64,000 bases of DNA from Sambucus nigra (GCA_949130495.1 OX422213.1:55995284-56059283), one strand, 5' to 3'; shown: positions 10,581 through 22,537, numbered from the stretch's first letter. Translations and numbers: made by a program. The notes: generated from the sequence alone by a model not told the origin.

Positions 10581-12886
10581 ACGATAATTCTCTCGAGTAT
10601 GAATCGTGTGGTCACGTCATAAAGTTTTGTATTATATAAAATTTTCCAAAGTATCAATAATTATCAATGGCCAATATTGAGAGTCGTTCACTATCATGTA
10701 TTTTGGTTCAATGATTACATTTCAAATGATAAAGTGGAGTATAAATTTGGGACATTCCAAAAGAAAAGCACAATTAATTTGGGATGAAAAGAGTATTGTT
10801 TATTACACTCCCACATATCATTATCGCCTCTTAAAACTGGTTTGAACATTCCATGCTAATGATTCAATCCGAATCTTATATGTTAATAGATTTCAAATAT
10901 TCCTGTCCATTCAATACTGTTAAAACCAATTTTAAGAAAATTGAATACCACAGCTGTAAGGCTTCTGCTACTACTTTAGGCTCAAAGGGGAACAAATTTG
11001 CTTGGACATTGCTCCCATTCTGTTTTGCTCCCACTACCCCATCCATTCAATAAAGTTCGTAAACATTGCTGGAACAGAATTCACTTTGTAGCTGTTCTCC
11101 ACTAATTGCTTCCAAGTTATGTGATTCAGAATTGTTTGTTTATTGAAGTCGATCCTCTCCGATGGTTGTTGTATTCCAAAATCATGTTGGGTTTGTCCCC
11201 TTTCGGGCATGAACTAAACAATAAAAACAATAAAGTTTCAGAATCTGGAAATCATAAATTATAAAAGCTAAATAGACAAACTACATATAATACCCAAAAA
11301 TTCATAAATTTCATCACAATCATCTTATTTAAGAGACATCAAGTGTTCAACATAACTAAAATGAAGGAACTTTATGCCCAAGTAAAACTATAAATAAATT
11401 AAATTAATTTCAGAAATAATAGAAGGCACGATATATCATTCAACATTCTTATCTACACTCTACCATATCAATTTCAGCAAAACATGCTTTAAATAGCAAA
11501 ACAAACAATTATATAGTAAGAGGAAATAATTGGTAGGGGACTGACTCAATTGTATGTAGATTGGCAAACAGAAGTTGGTAACAAACATTTATGTAGGCAA
11601 CAAACAATTATGTAGCTTGGCAAACAAAAGCTGAAACTATTTGATATACACTAATACAATGATACAAACCCCTTTGCCTGAATAAATTGACGAAAATAAT
11701 GTGTAGAGAGTAAACATATTTTGATATGGGTAATAGTTGGTAGGCAACTGACTTAGCTGTATATTAAAGGTCCCATCAATCTCAAAGATCCTATCAATCT
11801 CAGCTGTATATCAACTGACTCAGCTGTATATCATATTTATCAATTAGTTCCTAAGAAACTAAAGAAATTTATGAAGAAATAAAATTCTGAAAAGGAGAAC
11901 TAAAATCCTATCAATCTTAAAATTTAACAAATCAAAAAGACCTAACGCATCCATAAGCATCCATAGAAAAGGAAAGTGAAACTAATTTCCACAGAATGAG
12001 TTTGAAATAGAACTAAGTATATAAACAAAGAACAATAAATCTCCATTCTAACCTTTATTTGACAATGAACCCCCCCCCCCCCCCCCCATTTGGATATATG
12101 AACAAAAAAAACCCGATTTATATATCCTATCAAAGCTAAAAGCACAAATTTGTTCAAACAAAAACACAAATTTATATCCATAAAACCTCATTTCGCAAAA
12201 AAAAATATATTAGGTGAGTCAGTGACAGAGTTCTACCTGTCATATTACAATCTGCTGCACAAAAATGAGGACAAACAAATATGAACACAAACATCGTATT
12301 ACACAAACAAAGCTCCAAAAAACTAATTTGGTATTCCCAAAAAGAAATTACCACTTTCTCCTACCAAATCAAGTTACCGGATTAATTATGTAGAAGTATA
12401 AACCCCCAAATTATTATGTAGTTAATGCTCTCCAATAAGTTCTAGTCTTACAATTAACTCACTGTATTACTTATTATTAATATTTAATATTGCAACCATG
12501 TCACTAAAAAATGAAAAATGTGATAAGAGTAAAAAAAGTTACTTACAGATGAAGAGGACTCAAGGAGGTCATTGACGCTAATGGAAAGATGGAGTTCTTA
12601 TTGGATTTATTTCTTTTGGAGATTGATATAGCAATCTAAGGTGAACAAATGTATGATTAAACATAATCAAATACATTTTTCCCCACTGCAGATTCTGAAA
12701 TAAAAGGTAAAACATACAATTTATCAAAATAAGAATAAGATTGAGAAAATTTAAAGGCCATCCCCAAATTTTCTTAATGTTCGCAAGTCCACAACATTAT
12801 TCACCATTTTTTAAAAACTAAAGTATAACAAATACTCAGGAGTTATAAACTTTGATTTTCACCTTATTAAGAAATTTGAATGTACA
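10581..12886. other. H1 interior, 3' side: no recognised gene
   Basis: The region is AT-rich and mostly without exon-like similarity. The minus strand from about 11230 to 10870 looks mildly coding (W, P and Q codons), but stops interrupt it and I cannot name it. A run of about 22 C lies at 12069-12090. SSR-like AT stretches separate the pieces. Confidence 0.4.
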
Positions 12887-13089
12887 TTAGATTTTCACAT
12901 TGTACCAAACAGAAGTTAAATTAGAAGTAGTATGTGTAGGTTTTGGACCTGAAGAAGGAGCAAGGCCTGGAAGTAATCTCACAACATCTGATGTATCGTC
13001 AAGGTAATACATTGCCTTGCCCGACTTTTGTCCAACTGTGTATGCAAATATCTCAGGGTTGGGTCTGCAACCTAAATATTGAATTACAT
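12887..13089 (-). pseudogene. Captured exon of an unidentified gene (in H1)
   Basis: A pyrimidine-poor but consensus-like acceptor (TTTCTACAG on the minus strand, 13090-13098) precedes an open stretch. The translation contains QYLGCRPNPEIFAYTVGQK, then a DDTSDVV segment, and ends with a stop at 12887. Codon use looks like a host gene. I do not recognise the protein. It lies in the same orientation as the neighbouring UEV fragment, about 200 bp downstream of it on that strand, but no known UEV domain resembles it. Confidence 0.5.
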
Positions 13090-13294
13090 CTGTAGAAATC
13101 AAAGGTTTAGAAATAGGAGTTGGGGTTGGTTACATTGCAACTAATGCAATGTAAGTAGTGCTGGAATATGCCTAGTTATAGAACTATCACCTGCCAATTT
13201 AACTAATGCAACTAATGCGGCCAACATGAACCCTCTAACTTCATTAGCGTCACGCATTATAATGAATTATTTGGCTCCAACATACAAAAAAAAA

Positions 13295-13606
13295 CTAATT
13301 CTGGCAGTAGAAACACTTCACATCCATTAAAACTTCTCCTAATACTCTTAACTCCCCTTCAGAAATTTTGGAAGTAGAAACACCCCTAATTCTGGCAGCT
13401 TTGGGATGGGGAAATGACATCATTTCTTTCTTCAATTGAGTTAACATATCTTCCATTGTGTACTCCCTTTGCCAATCCTCTAACATGGGGAAATGACTTG
13501 GTTCAACCACACCAGTTTCCTGACTAACGCAACTCATGTGTATCCGGGTTTGGAACCTTACAGTTGGCGGGGTATCTGGATAATCATTACCATAAAATAG
13601 TTTCAA
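13295..13606 (-). pseudogene. Captured UEV1-type ubiquitin E2 variant, C-terminal part (in H1)
   Basis: The translation matches the last two thirds of UEV1/MMS2-family proteins: [16 protein letters not shown], then [11 protein letters not shown] and [24 protein letters not shown] proteins partner Ubc13 in K63-linked ubiquitin chain formation and lack the E2 catalytic cysteine. A splice acceptor (GTATATTAG on the minus strand, directly above 13606) precedes the LKLF codons, at the place a UEV exon would start. The tail after KKEM is diverged but ends near a CCIL-like position. The N-terminal part is missing, so this is a fragment picked up by the Helitron, not a working gene. Confidence 0.88.
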
Positions 13607-13927
13607 CTAATATACGCCCTGCATGAACTGGTTAGTGTAATTGTTGTGCATAACACGCGCATAAATAAAAAAGTAGATCAGAGAAAATCACCAACAGTGC
13701 CTATAAAACATGCCTCCTTTAAATTTTCATTAATGATAAATTCATTTCCTGCATATCACATTAGAATCAGCTCCTAAGTTATCATTTTAGCAGCTCCTAA
13801 GATATCATTTGGAAAGGTGAGGCACAATAACATAAAATTCTCACTCAATTCATAACAAAATTAAGTACATGTATTAATACGAAAATTATTATAACACATC
13901 ACCTCATGTTTTCACATTTACCCACAG

Positions 13928-14012
13928 CTTTCCCACGGACTACGTGCCAATTGTGTTCGAAAATTTCAGTGCAAATTTGGTCGTTAATGGGAAAACTTTT
14001 AATTTAGGCTTG
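13928..14012 (+). pseudogene. Captured ROP/RAC small GTPase exon (in H1)
   Basis: After an acceptor TTTACCCACAG (ending 13927) the plus strand reads [19 protein letters not shown] and continues NGK-T-NLGL. This is the switch I/effector region of plant ROP (RAC) GTPases (usual form FPTDYVPTVFDNFSA). The following bases are a degraded form of the switch II exon start. No P-loop exon is present. The fragment runs opposite to the UEV and DUF1218 pieces, so the captures were separate events or one piece was inverted. Confidence 0.8.
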
Positions 14013-14617
14013 TTGGAACAAACCTTGATCTTGGGGACGATAATAATTTCTTTACAGACCATCCTGGTGAAACAAAAAAAAGTTAGGATATCTGATTATT
14101 AATGCAAGATTTTTAAAATTAGCCACTAAGAATCACTTGATTTCTTTACTGCTACTGTAAATTATCTTGTCAAAGTAAGGCATGCTCCATGTCAAGAGTT
14201 AGATACGATATTAGTTCAATTTGTTGGTGTAACCTTTATGAGTAAATAGATGAAAAAAAACATGACACGCCAAGGAGTGTCCAAAGCTATCTCCCATTTG
14301 TGGAAGAAAAAACTTCAAGCAGAAATATAGTTTATAATCAACATAATTTGGGTAGAAAAAATTACCAATACAGATCAAATACCACCATCAATTGACACTA
14401 ACTGCATCAGATCTGACAGTTCTAAAAGGCAGCATATTCATGGGGAAAACAAACATTCCTCAAACATATCAGTGTTATATTCTTCTTGAGGAACTTAGTA
14501 AACACAACTTTAGTTAGTAATAATCTGTACACGGGTGATTGGGCATATCATCTAGGCACGTTATAACCTAGTAGTACTTTCTGGTATACCTCTCACTTTT
14601 TTGGCGTGAACTCAGCA

Positions 14618-15070
14618 TTACGACACAGATACAGTAACTAATCCCAGTATCAGTAAACAGCAGATCACGCATTTGCAACTGTCTCTAATTTTGTTTACCC
14701 CATTATATCCAGATATTATAATAAAAAAAATAAGAAATTGTTCTTGCATTCTCTTAGTGATATGAATTATTTGATATATTTTATTTTTTGTGCATAAGAT
14801 TGGAAACCTTGGAATAGATGGCCAATTAGAGTTTAATTGGCGAGGATCTCTTCTGCAAGAAATACAGCTAGTCACAACATTTATAATAATGTGGCCAACC
14901 ATAAGGGCCACTGCTGCAGTTAGTCCAAGGGCTAGAGAAGGACTCCTGGGGTATACACATTCATAAAGTGAGAAATATTGAACCTGAGAAGCCTTTATCC
15001 TCTTGTCCTCTGCAGTAAAACCCAAAGCAGCACATAGTACACCTATGAATCCTACAATTGTGCACATCAT
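14618..15070 (-). pseudogene. Captured DUF1218 membrane-protein gene fragment (in H1)
   Basis: The clear match is 15070-14812 on the minus strand: CTIVGFIGVLCAALGFTAE, an ECVYPRSPSLALGLTAAVAL segment, then a helix with II-NVV and C-SCRR. That is the core of plant DUF1218 proteins (the family of MODIFYING WALL LIGNIN), which have four membrane helices and conserved cysteines. After NSNW the frame continues into probable intron sequence. A later piece near 14650 (LLILGLVTVSVS) may be another exon. The N-terminal helix and the last part are missing. Confidence 0.75.
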
Positions 15071-15650
15071 TGATTCTTGTTACTATGAGAGGTAGGTATT
15101 TGGGATACAACCAAATTGATCAGAAAATGAAAAACTTATATAAATATCCAACAGAGTTCCAAGCCATGTGTTTTTCATATTAAATGAAAAGGGGAAAAAG
15201 CACAAATCTAATATCATAAGAGTTCTACACTGCACAGTTTATGCACTTCAACATCTACTTTTAACATACTTCACAAATAATTGGCCCCCAATACGATCGA
15301 AATTAAGAACTTGTTATGCACCATTTTTAAAGAATAAAATAAATTACTATCAAAATAATCAAGCTATGGTAGCCCAACAATAGTTCAAGTTGTGTGAAAG
15401 TAACATATGTGAAAGTAATATATTACATTAATTATTTCTTTAGAAAGAGGTCGACATTGATGAAAAAAATATTAATCAAAGATAAACAAATATAAAACCT
15501 CATACCAGTTATGTTGTAAGATGTTAATGTTGATAATATCAATTCACACATCATACCAACTACACATTGCAGATCATGTAACATAATCCTTAAGAAAATA
15601 TGTAAAAACTTGCAAGAGACTCATATAGGGTCGAAAGTTTCCAGTCTTGC

Positions 15651-16647
15651 GGTGTTTACAAAATCCCCAGTTAAGGTCATATGGTGCTAGGCACTTCTCT
15701 CCAATAACAGCACTGCTCAGGATTAATAACACTTTTCACCAAGAGGCTTATACATGGCCAGTATGTAGTCCTTAATGCTATGTTAATTTATTATGCCAAA
15801 AGGACTAAACACAACCAATAACAACATAATATAAAGAATAAGAAACTGTTATATTCGATCACATTACAATGACAAAATGAATCACGATAGAAAAGAACTA
15901 ATCACATAAATGAAATCAAAATAAAATAAAGGTTGTCATTATCATATCTTGATAGCTATGTGTGTGAATTCAGAAAGATATTAGCAATGGACTCTATACT
16001 AATCTATTAACAACACAATGCAATCTACGATTAACACAATATAGAAAAACATAACATCTCTCTTTTCTCCAACTCTTTATAAGAACTAAAGATAGGTCAA
16101 AAAGAACAACGGAAAGCTAAAGGATACAAAAATACCACATCAGTTATGGTATTTACAAAATCCCTAGCTAAGGTCATATGGTTCTAGGCACTTCTCTCCA
16201 ATAACAGCACTGCTGAGGATTAATAACACAGTTCACCAAGAGGCTCATACATGGCCCAGTATGTAGTCCTTAATGCCAATGTTATTTATTATGCCAAAAG
16301 GACTAAACACAACCAATAACAACATAATACAAAGAATAAGAAACTGTTATATTCAGTCACATTGCAATGACAAAATGAATCACGACAGAAAACAACTAAT
16401 CACACATAAATGAAATCAAAATAAAATAAAGGCTGTCATTATCATATCTTGATAGCTATGCATGTGAATTCAGAAAGATATTAGCAATGGACTCTATAAT
16501 AATCTATTAACAACACAATGCAATCTACGATTAACACAATATAAAAAACCATGACATCTCTCTTTTCTCCAATTCTTTATAAGAACTAAAGATAGGTAAA
16601 AAAGAACAACGGAAATCTAAAGGATAGAAAAATACCACATCAGTTAT
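15651..16647. repeat. Two-copy tandem duplication of about 0.5 kb in H1
   Basis: Copy 1 is about 15651-16147 and copy 2 about 16148-16647. Both start TTTACAAAATCCC(C/T)AG and contain AGGCACTTCTCTCCAATAAC and CAAGAGGCT(T/C)ATACATGGCC, and both end near CCACATCAGTTAT. Differences are scattered single substitutions and 1-3 base indels, about 5% by eye, so the duplication is not very recent. Confidence 0.88.
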
Positions 16648-18844
16648 AATTGAACTAAAATCAAACTATTTTATTACCTCTACATAAAATTGAAATCATT
16701 TTCAACTTTGGATAACAATTAGGCACAAAATGGAATAAGTACCTCAGGGGTAGTTGAATAGAGAAGATAAAAGAAGTGATATCTATTTAGCAGGTAAGTC
16801 CGTATAGCTGTCCCTAATATTCTCCCACTCTTATCAAAATCGTATCTTCACAAACTTACCAAAATGACTACTATATAAGATCATATATACAATTAGATCC
16901 TTAAAGAATATAACTAAAAACAAACAATAATGTTGAGAGCAAACTGAAAAAGATTCTATTGAGCATAATTTCACCAATTAGTAAGTTAAAATTTCATCCG
17001 AAACACCCCAAACCAACTTATCTAAATACATGTGAGTTTTGCTAATTCATCGAAACGCCCACAACCAAAATTGTACTTTAAAACAAAAATAAACACAAAA
17101 AATCCATAAAAGATTAAACACGAATCCGTAAAGCCACTTGAACTCCCAAATGCCTAGACATACAATCTAATTGACTCGCCTTCTTAATACAAATAAGAAA
17201 TTGACCAATTTTAGTATTGAGGCCAACTTGGATATATTTTCTCCAACGCAGCCACAAAGATACTGCCATAGTTTGGGCAATCCAATAGTGATAAATCTAC
17301 AAAAAAAAACAAAGGCATAACCAAGATATTCCTTAAAAATATCAAAATTGAGCATATACAATCAAATGCGTCTTACTTTTCATCCAATAAAACAAATAAG
17401 AATGTATATGTGATAAATGCAAACTATAAATGGAAACTCGTGATAAATTGAAGTTTTAAATTTACGCAGCATAAATAAGAGGAAAAATTCCATTCAATTC
17501 ACATTATTATACCAACCTAGATTATGACATGCAGTTATAGAATCCATAATTCAAGACCAACCCATGGTTTTTGGCATGGGGTGATAGTTCTGGAATGTTG
17601 GGTTCCAAAACTATAATGACTTAGCCAAGTCTTTCGACAACGGGTCCTTCAACTTCTGCTTAATTAAGTCAAAATATATCAAATAATGCTTTCAATGCAC
17701 TCATATCAGCATATCACCCAAAGTAAATCATAAAATGGGAAGGGACATAGTACGGTGAATTTCCCCAATATAGTAATCACTAAAATTAACCTATTCTTAG
17801 ATAATTATACATGAAGATAAATAAGACATCTAGGAAATGGTGTGAAAAGTTGAATAAATTTCACAGCCATAGTGACCCAAGAAGTACAACTATACCTAGT
17901 AAAACAATAGTTTTCAGACACACAACCTCCAATAATTCCTTATTTAAAAATGTATGATAGTTGCAACTAATACTCAATTCTTACAGATCTGCAAGATTAA
18001 AAAACTAATAACTAATTCAAAATGTATACCTATTGCAGATCCACAAATAATTGTGTATATACATTTTGAATATCACGCATTGTAATAAATCTTCAAACCC
18101 ATATATGTAATAAATAAGATATACTGACAGATCTACAGAAAAATAGAAACTATAATATACAACTGTAATAAATCCCCTAATTTTTTAAAACAAAATCCAA
18201 AATAAAACCTTCAAAATAACAGATTTGCGCGTGTATGTGTAACAGATATGTGCGTGTGTGTGACATATGTGTGTGTGTGTGAGCGCTAGAATTGAAATCG
18301 AAACGAATCAGGCATACATTAGAAATGAAATCGAAACCAAAGCTAAAATCAGACATAGGTTTGAACCAAATGCACCAATAATTAACCTAAAGCTAAATCA
18401 GAAAAAACTTCAACAACTAATCAGACATACATCAGAACTGCAATAACTAAAATTGAAACCCCACTTGAAACTTACATTGTCCGAGGCGGTGGCCTGAAGA
18501 GCAAAGCGGTGGCATGGATAAGGGGAGGCCGCCCTAGGTGTGGGGATGTTTGAGGTAAGATGTTTTTTAGCATTCTGATGAGAGAACGGGGGAGAAGGTG
18601 AGAATGACAAATGTTATGTTTGTGTAAGAAATGGGAAAGGGTGTGAGTGGGAGGGAAGTTGAGAAATATTGTGCTTTTGACCAAATTATACTCAATTTTG
18701 AATTGAAGTGTAAATTTTGTATGTAAAAAAGAGGGGGAAATCAAAAATTTGAAGGATAAAATAGGAAGTGCAAAAAAAATTCATCTAGATGACATCATCT
18801 TTCCATCTTATGACATACATAAGTTTACTACTTTATTATATAGA
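16648..18844 (-). other. H1 interior, 5' side: promoter-like leader, no recognised gene
   Basis: No convincing exon is found. A TG-rich microsatellite spans about 18230-18285. The stretch 18470-18720 is more GC-rich with C/T-rich minus-strand frames (18410-18744), which look like 5' leader sequence from a captured gene; this is inference from composition. The element's 5' end TCTATATAATAA is at 18833-18844. Confidence 0.4.
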
Positions 18845-18949
18845 TTTATATATACTATATAAATATATATTTTATATTTAAACCCCCAATATTCCCCAGA
18901 ATTGCAAATCCCCCCCATTTTTAAAACAGAAAGCAGTGTGCCTATACCT

Positions 18950-19010
18950 GCTTGCTCGATCGATCGAAGGTCCTGGCTCGATCGATCGATCGATCGAGCA
19001 GTAGTAGGCC
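18950..19010. repeat. CGAT palindrome cluster in E1 internal region
   Basis: GCTCGATCGATCGAAGG and CTCGATCGATCGATCGATCGAG (about 18953-19000) form two adjacent self-complementary runs about 10 bp apart. The second, read with its flanking GG-CT and GC-AG, is a long perfect palindrome. It lies just upstream of the transposon-protein segment, not in the LTR. E1's LTRs hold a similar cluster. Confidence 0.85.
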
Positions 19011-19092
19011 ACCCCCATCTCAACTTGTACACTAACTAACCATTAATTGTGCTTACAATTTTTCCTGTATTGCTCAATTCTTGTTTTGTAGG

Positions 19093-20345
19093 TTGATAGG
19101 GCAAAGCAGAAAAAATACAAATATACTAGGTGCTTGCTCACCGGAGGCGTTGAGGGGTTTCGCTGCGATCAGGAGAGGGATTGGTACCGCATCGATTTTC
19201 ACACATCTGAGCGTCCACTTGGGTATCATTTTGGATGGACCATTGAGCATATACCGAGGGAGGCGCGTGTTCTTCTGTGCCGTCAGGGATGGGAGCCCTT
19301 TCTCGCTACCAACGGGCGCATCAATGAAGAGCTAGTTCGGATATTTTATGCGACGGTTGTAGAGGTAAAATGGGATGGTCCGACTACTTATGAGGTGATT
19401 GTCCGTGGGGTGAGTTCCTTTCAGCATTTATGATTTGGCTAACTACATGGGTGTGCCAAACCCCGCGGATTTAATCAGTTTTCTGGATGGGAGTATATTC
19501 GGGCGTGGGACATTGATACAGGCCATTGCACCGGGGGAGGCATGGAAAAAGGGTGATTTTCTCTCAGCGGCAATGGAGGAATTACCCACATTACTTCACT
19601 ACATCACTGTCCACTCTTTTATGGTGATGAACAACTGGTCAGAGGTGCGTCACAAGCACGCTACATTGATCTACACACTGATTAATAATTTGGTCAATAC
19701 CAACTTGCTCAATATCTTTCTGGACATGATGTGTGCGATCGCAAAGGAGATTGCATGGAGGTATTCCCTTCCTTTTCCTGCTCTTATTACAAAGATTTGT
19801 ATATCACACGATTTCCTAGAGTTTGACGTTGATCGCAAGAACGAGCCACTCGGGCTTCTCTCCAAGGACAATATTTCAAAGATGCTAAAACACGAGTGGG
19901 GGAAACTGGGCAGCAGCAAGAGGTAGAGAGCAGAGTTGTCTAATCAGCCAGACACCGAGGAGGACGAGATTAGGGGGATGGAGCAGGGTGAGGGTTCTCA
20001 CGCGCCACACACTGATTATGATGCCCACTTTGAGGCATTCCAGGCCATGCAGGACCAGCACTGGGAGGAGACCCAGCTCAGGTGGGCTACATGGGGGTCC
20101 CGCCTGGACCAGTAGCAGGCTGAGCAGCGACAACGTTGGGCATAGCAGTAGGCCCAGTAGGAGCAGTTTCAGGCCGAGCAGCGACAAGAGTGGGCCCCGC
20201 AGAGGCAGGCTAGAGCGCAGCACAGACATGAGTACTGGATGATGCAGCATATGACGAGAGATCTTTATTTACAGTGGCATGATTCCGACATAGCGCTACC
20301 TCCTCATTTTCAAGACCCTTCTGATCCTAGTGGTTCTGGCCACTA
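19093..20345 (+). pseudogene. 'Putative plant transposon protein' domain gene, broken (E1)
   Basis: After a TTGTTTTGTAG acceptor-like site, coding begins near 19093 (GTTGATAGGGCAAAG). The frame to 19433 has NEELVRIFYATV and VRGV, then a frameshift near 19430; the next frame has NYMGVPNPADLISFLDGS, VMNNWSEVRHKHATLIYTL and FPALITKIC. This order fits the plant-specific domain often annotated as 'putative plant transposon protein' in Tat-lineage elements. The tail (19927-20345) is glutamine- and tryptophan-rich and stays in the second frame. It is interrupted by at least five TAG codons sitting where Q codons are expected, so CAG-to-TAG changes explain them. Function in the element is unknown. 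Confidence 0.75.
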
Positions 20346-20796
20346 GGCTGCTCTTGTACTTGGTCATTTTTGGCATTCTGGGATCTGATATTATATTGTA
20401 CTTTTTATTTTTATTTTTAGTTATATTTTTTTCATTTCACTAGTTGTAATGTATTAAGTGATTTTGTATTGAACATATGAAATGGGAAATGAAAATGGAG
20501 TTTGTGGTTGTTTATTGGATTTTGATGTGTGTGACCTTCCATTTTATAAAATCAAAAAGTTCACCATCAAGTTATCTAGTATTTGCAGTTCAGCCCCTCT
20601 ATATTATTGTGACTTGTGACATAGATTCTCTTAACTTAATACATCGGTACATATTCTTCATATGCTTTGTAATAACTTTTTTTGCAGCTTCATTTGGACT
20701 TGTACTTATGGAGATCGCTCCAAATTTGGGTAATATCATTATTTTCCAATCTTTGTGTTGTGTTCTTTAATGGACGCATTGAGGACAATGCAACAT

Positions 20797-20811
20797 TTAA
20801 GTTAGGGGGTG
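20797..20811 (+). promoter_or_regulatory. Internal polypurine-tract-like site of E1
   Basis: TTAAGTTAGGGGGTG follows CATTGAGGACAATG (20777-20790). It nearly repeats the terminal tract AAATTAGGGGGTG before the 3' LTR. The equivalent in E2 is 42213-42226 and in E3 4691-4704. Confidence 0.55.
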
Positions 20812-22440
20812 TAGGATATTCTATACATTTTGCTGATTAGTCCTTGAATTTGATTACAATTTAGTTACAAAGCCTGTTTTTGTTAAAATTCTGAAAAATT
20901 TCAAAAATATTTTCTTCCTTTTTTTTCCTTTATTAGGCATTTTTCCCTTGTTTCCGATGATAAATTTTAATAATTGCCCGATCAAATAGACAATTCAACG
21001 ATGCATGTTCTCTATTTTAGAAGTTATTAGACTTTAGTCCTAAACCATTAATATTATTAATAACTTCATGAATTAAACTTGATCCCGTGAGCACATGCAC
21101 CATTCTTGTTATATTGATTTGGTTTAAGATTTTTATAACTCGGTATGCATTTGTTGCATTGTATATAGTTACACCGAGTGAGATCAGAGACTTATCTTCA
21201 TTTTTGAGTGTATACACTTTTCTTTCCTCTTTGAAAACGTTACAGTCGTTGGTAATCTCTTTATTCTTTCATTAACCGTTCATGAGTTGAGTTCATACTT
21301 GAAATGTGTTACTTGAGCATGATTTTCATATGTTTTTTGACTCGAGAATTGCATATACTTTTTGAAATGATCATAGGTCATATTTGTATATCACCCATAT
21401 GACCTTGACCTCACCATTTATATGTTCCCTAGTCAACCCACATGAGCCTAAATACTAGCCTTTCTTTTCATTACCCAAAATCCCATAACCAACTCCAAAT
21501 TGGAGTTTTATATCATACATATTACCTTTCATAGCCTTGTTTGGATTGTTACTTGGGATTAAATGTTATTATTGTGTTGTTGTTGCAATTTGAGTATGAA
21601 AAGAGTAAGAAATGAAAAGAAAAAGAGTGATAAAAGAGAAAGTTAAAAACAAAAGAAAACAAAAGAAAAAAAAAGTGAGAAAAAGAAGAAAAGAAAAAGA
21701 AAGACAAAGTTGTTTATAGTGTTTGTTGTGATTCAATAATCCTTGTTGCTCTCTCGATTGTTATATCCAATGCTCGTTTGGAAATCATTTGTCCAATTTT
21801 AATATTACCCACTTTTTCCTATTTTCCCGAGTTTCATCCCCAAACGCTTTGAATCCGTATATACATCCCTTTCATTTCATACCTTAACCTAGCCTACATT
21901 ACAACCATATTAAAGTCCTATGTGATCTTAAGTAGATGTAATTCAAATGTTTAAATAGTGTTGATAATCTGTGAAAATGCATTTCTCCTATTTTATATGT
22001 GCGGTATCCTTTCACTGAGATTGCAATCTTTATTTCCTATATAGCGTTCTTCAATTGTGACATGTGCGTGGCTTAGTTTCCCTTTACATTTACTCCTTAT
22101 GCCTGCATGTCCCGTGTGTTACCTCCCTGTTTCAAGTGAATTATTTTGATGAGTTTAATGCCTGTGAGGATTGACTTTTATGCATGCTTTGATATTTAGT
22201 ATCCGAGTTATTTAAGTTTTTCGCCAAATCATACTTTGCATATGCTCACTCCCCTCCCACATGTTAGATTTTCAATTCATTGAGGTGCATTCGGTAATGT
22301 TAATAACCACGGACTTTTCACGCGAATTCGTTTGCTATGCTAATAACATGTTGAAATCTTGTTCGTATTGTTGAGTTTGTCACATGCTTGATTGGGCATA
22401 TTTTCAGGAAACTTTATGATGTTTGTGGGTACCATCACTG

Positions 22441-22537
22441 AAAAACCTCACGAGACGACACTCGTCCACTAAGGTAACCTAGGGGTTTAATGGTTTATTG
22501 CATACGCTAAATGCATTCGAATCGCCCGCGAAAGTGG
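22441..22537 (+). promoter_or_regulatory. Conserved two-hairpin element, E1 copy
   Basis: Hairpin 1 is ACGAG (22450-22454), loop ACGACA, CTCGT (22461-22465). Hairpin 2 is ATTGCAT (22497-22503), loop ACGCTAA, ATGCATT (22511-22517), paired except for one internal mismatch. CCCGCGAAAGTGG follows at 22525-22537. It ends about 110 bases before the 3' LTR. Confidence 0.65.

Larger units (their letters stand above)
10553..18844 (-). mobile_element. Helitron H1, non-autonomous, with captured gene fragments (8292 bp)
   Basis: On the minus strand the element begins TCTATATAATAAAG at 18844 and ends with hairpin CGTGCC-TTCA-GGCACG followed by GGCATACC and CTAG at 10553. It is flanked by A on the 5' side and T on the 3' side, the standard Helitron A/T target with no duplication. 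H2 has nearly the same last 30 bases and the same first 12. No Rep or helicase reading frame is visible. The interior holds exon pieces of UEV1, ROP, DUF1218 and one unidentified gene, plus a 0.5 kb tandem duplication. It inserted into E1's internal region at a TA-rich site. Confidence 0.9.

Noticed and set aside
12069..12090. Run of about 22 C inside H1
   Set aside because: Homopolymer with uncertain length, possibly an assembly artefact; no function can be assigned.
18410..18744. Minus-strand proline/serine-rich frames near the H1 5' end
   Set aside because: No start context or domain; they overlap each other in different frames, as expected for a C/T-rich leader.
19885..20250. Leucine-rich minus-strand frame
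   Set aside because: It is the antisense of a glutamine-rich repeat (CAG read as CTG), not a gene.
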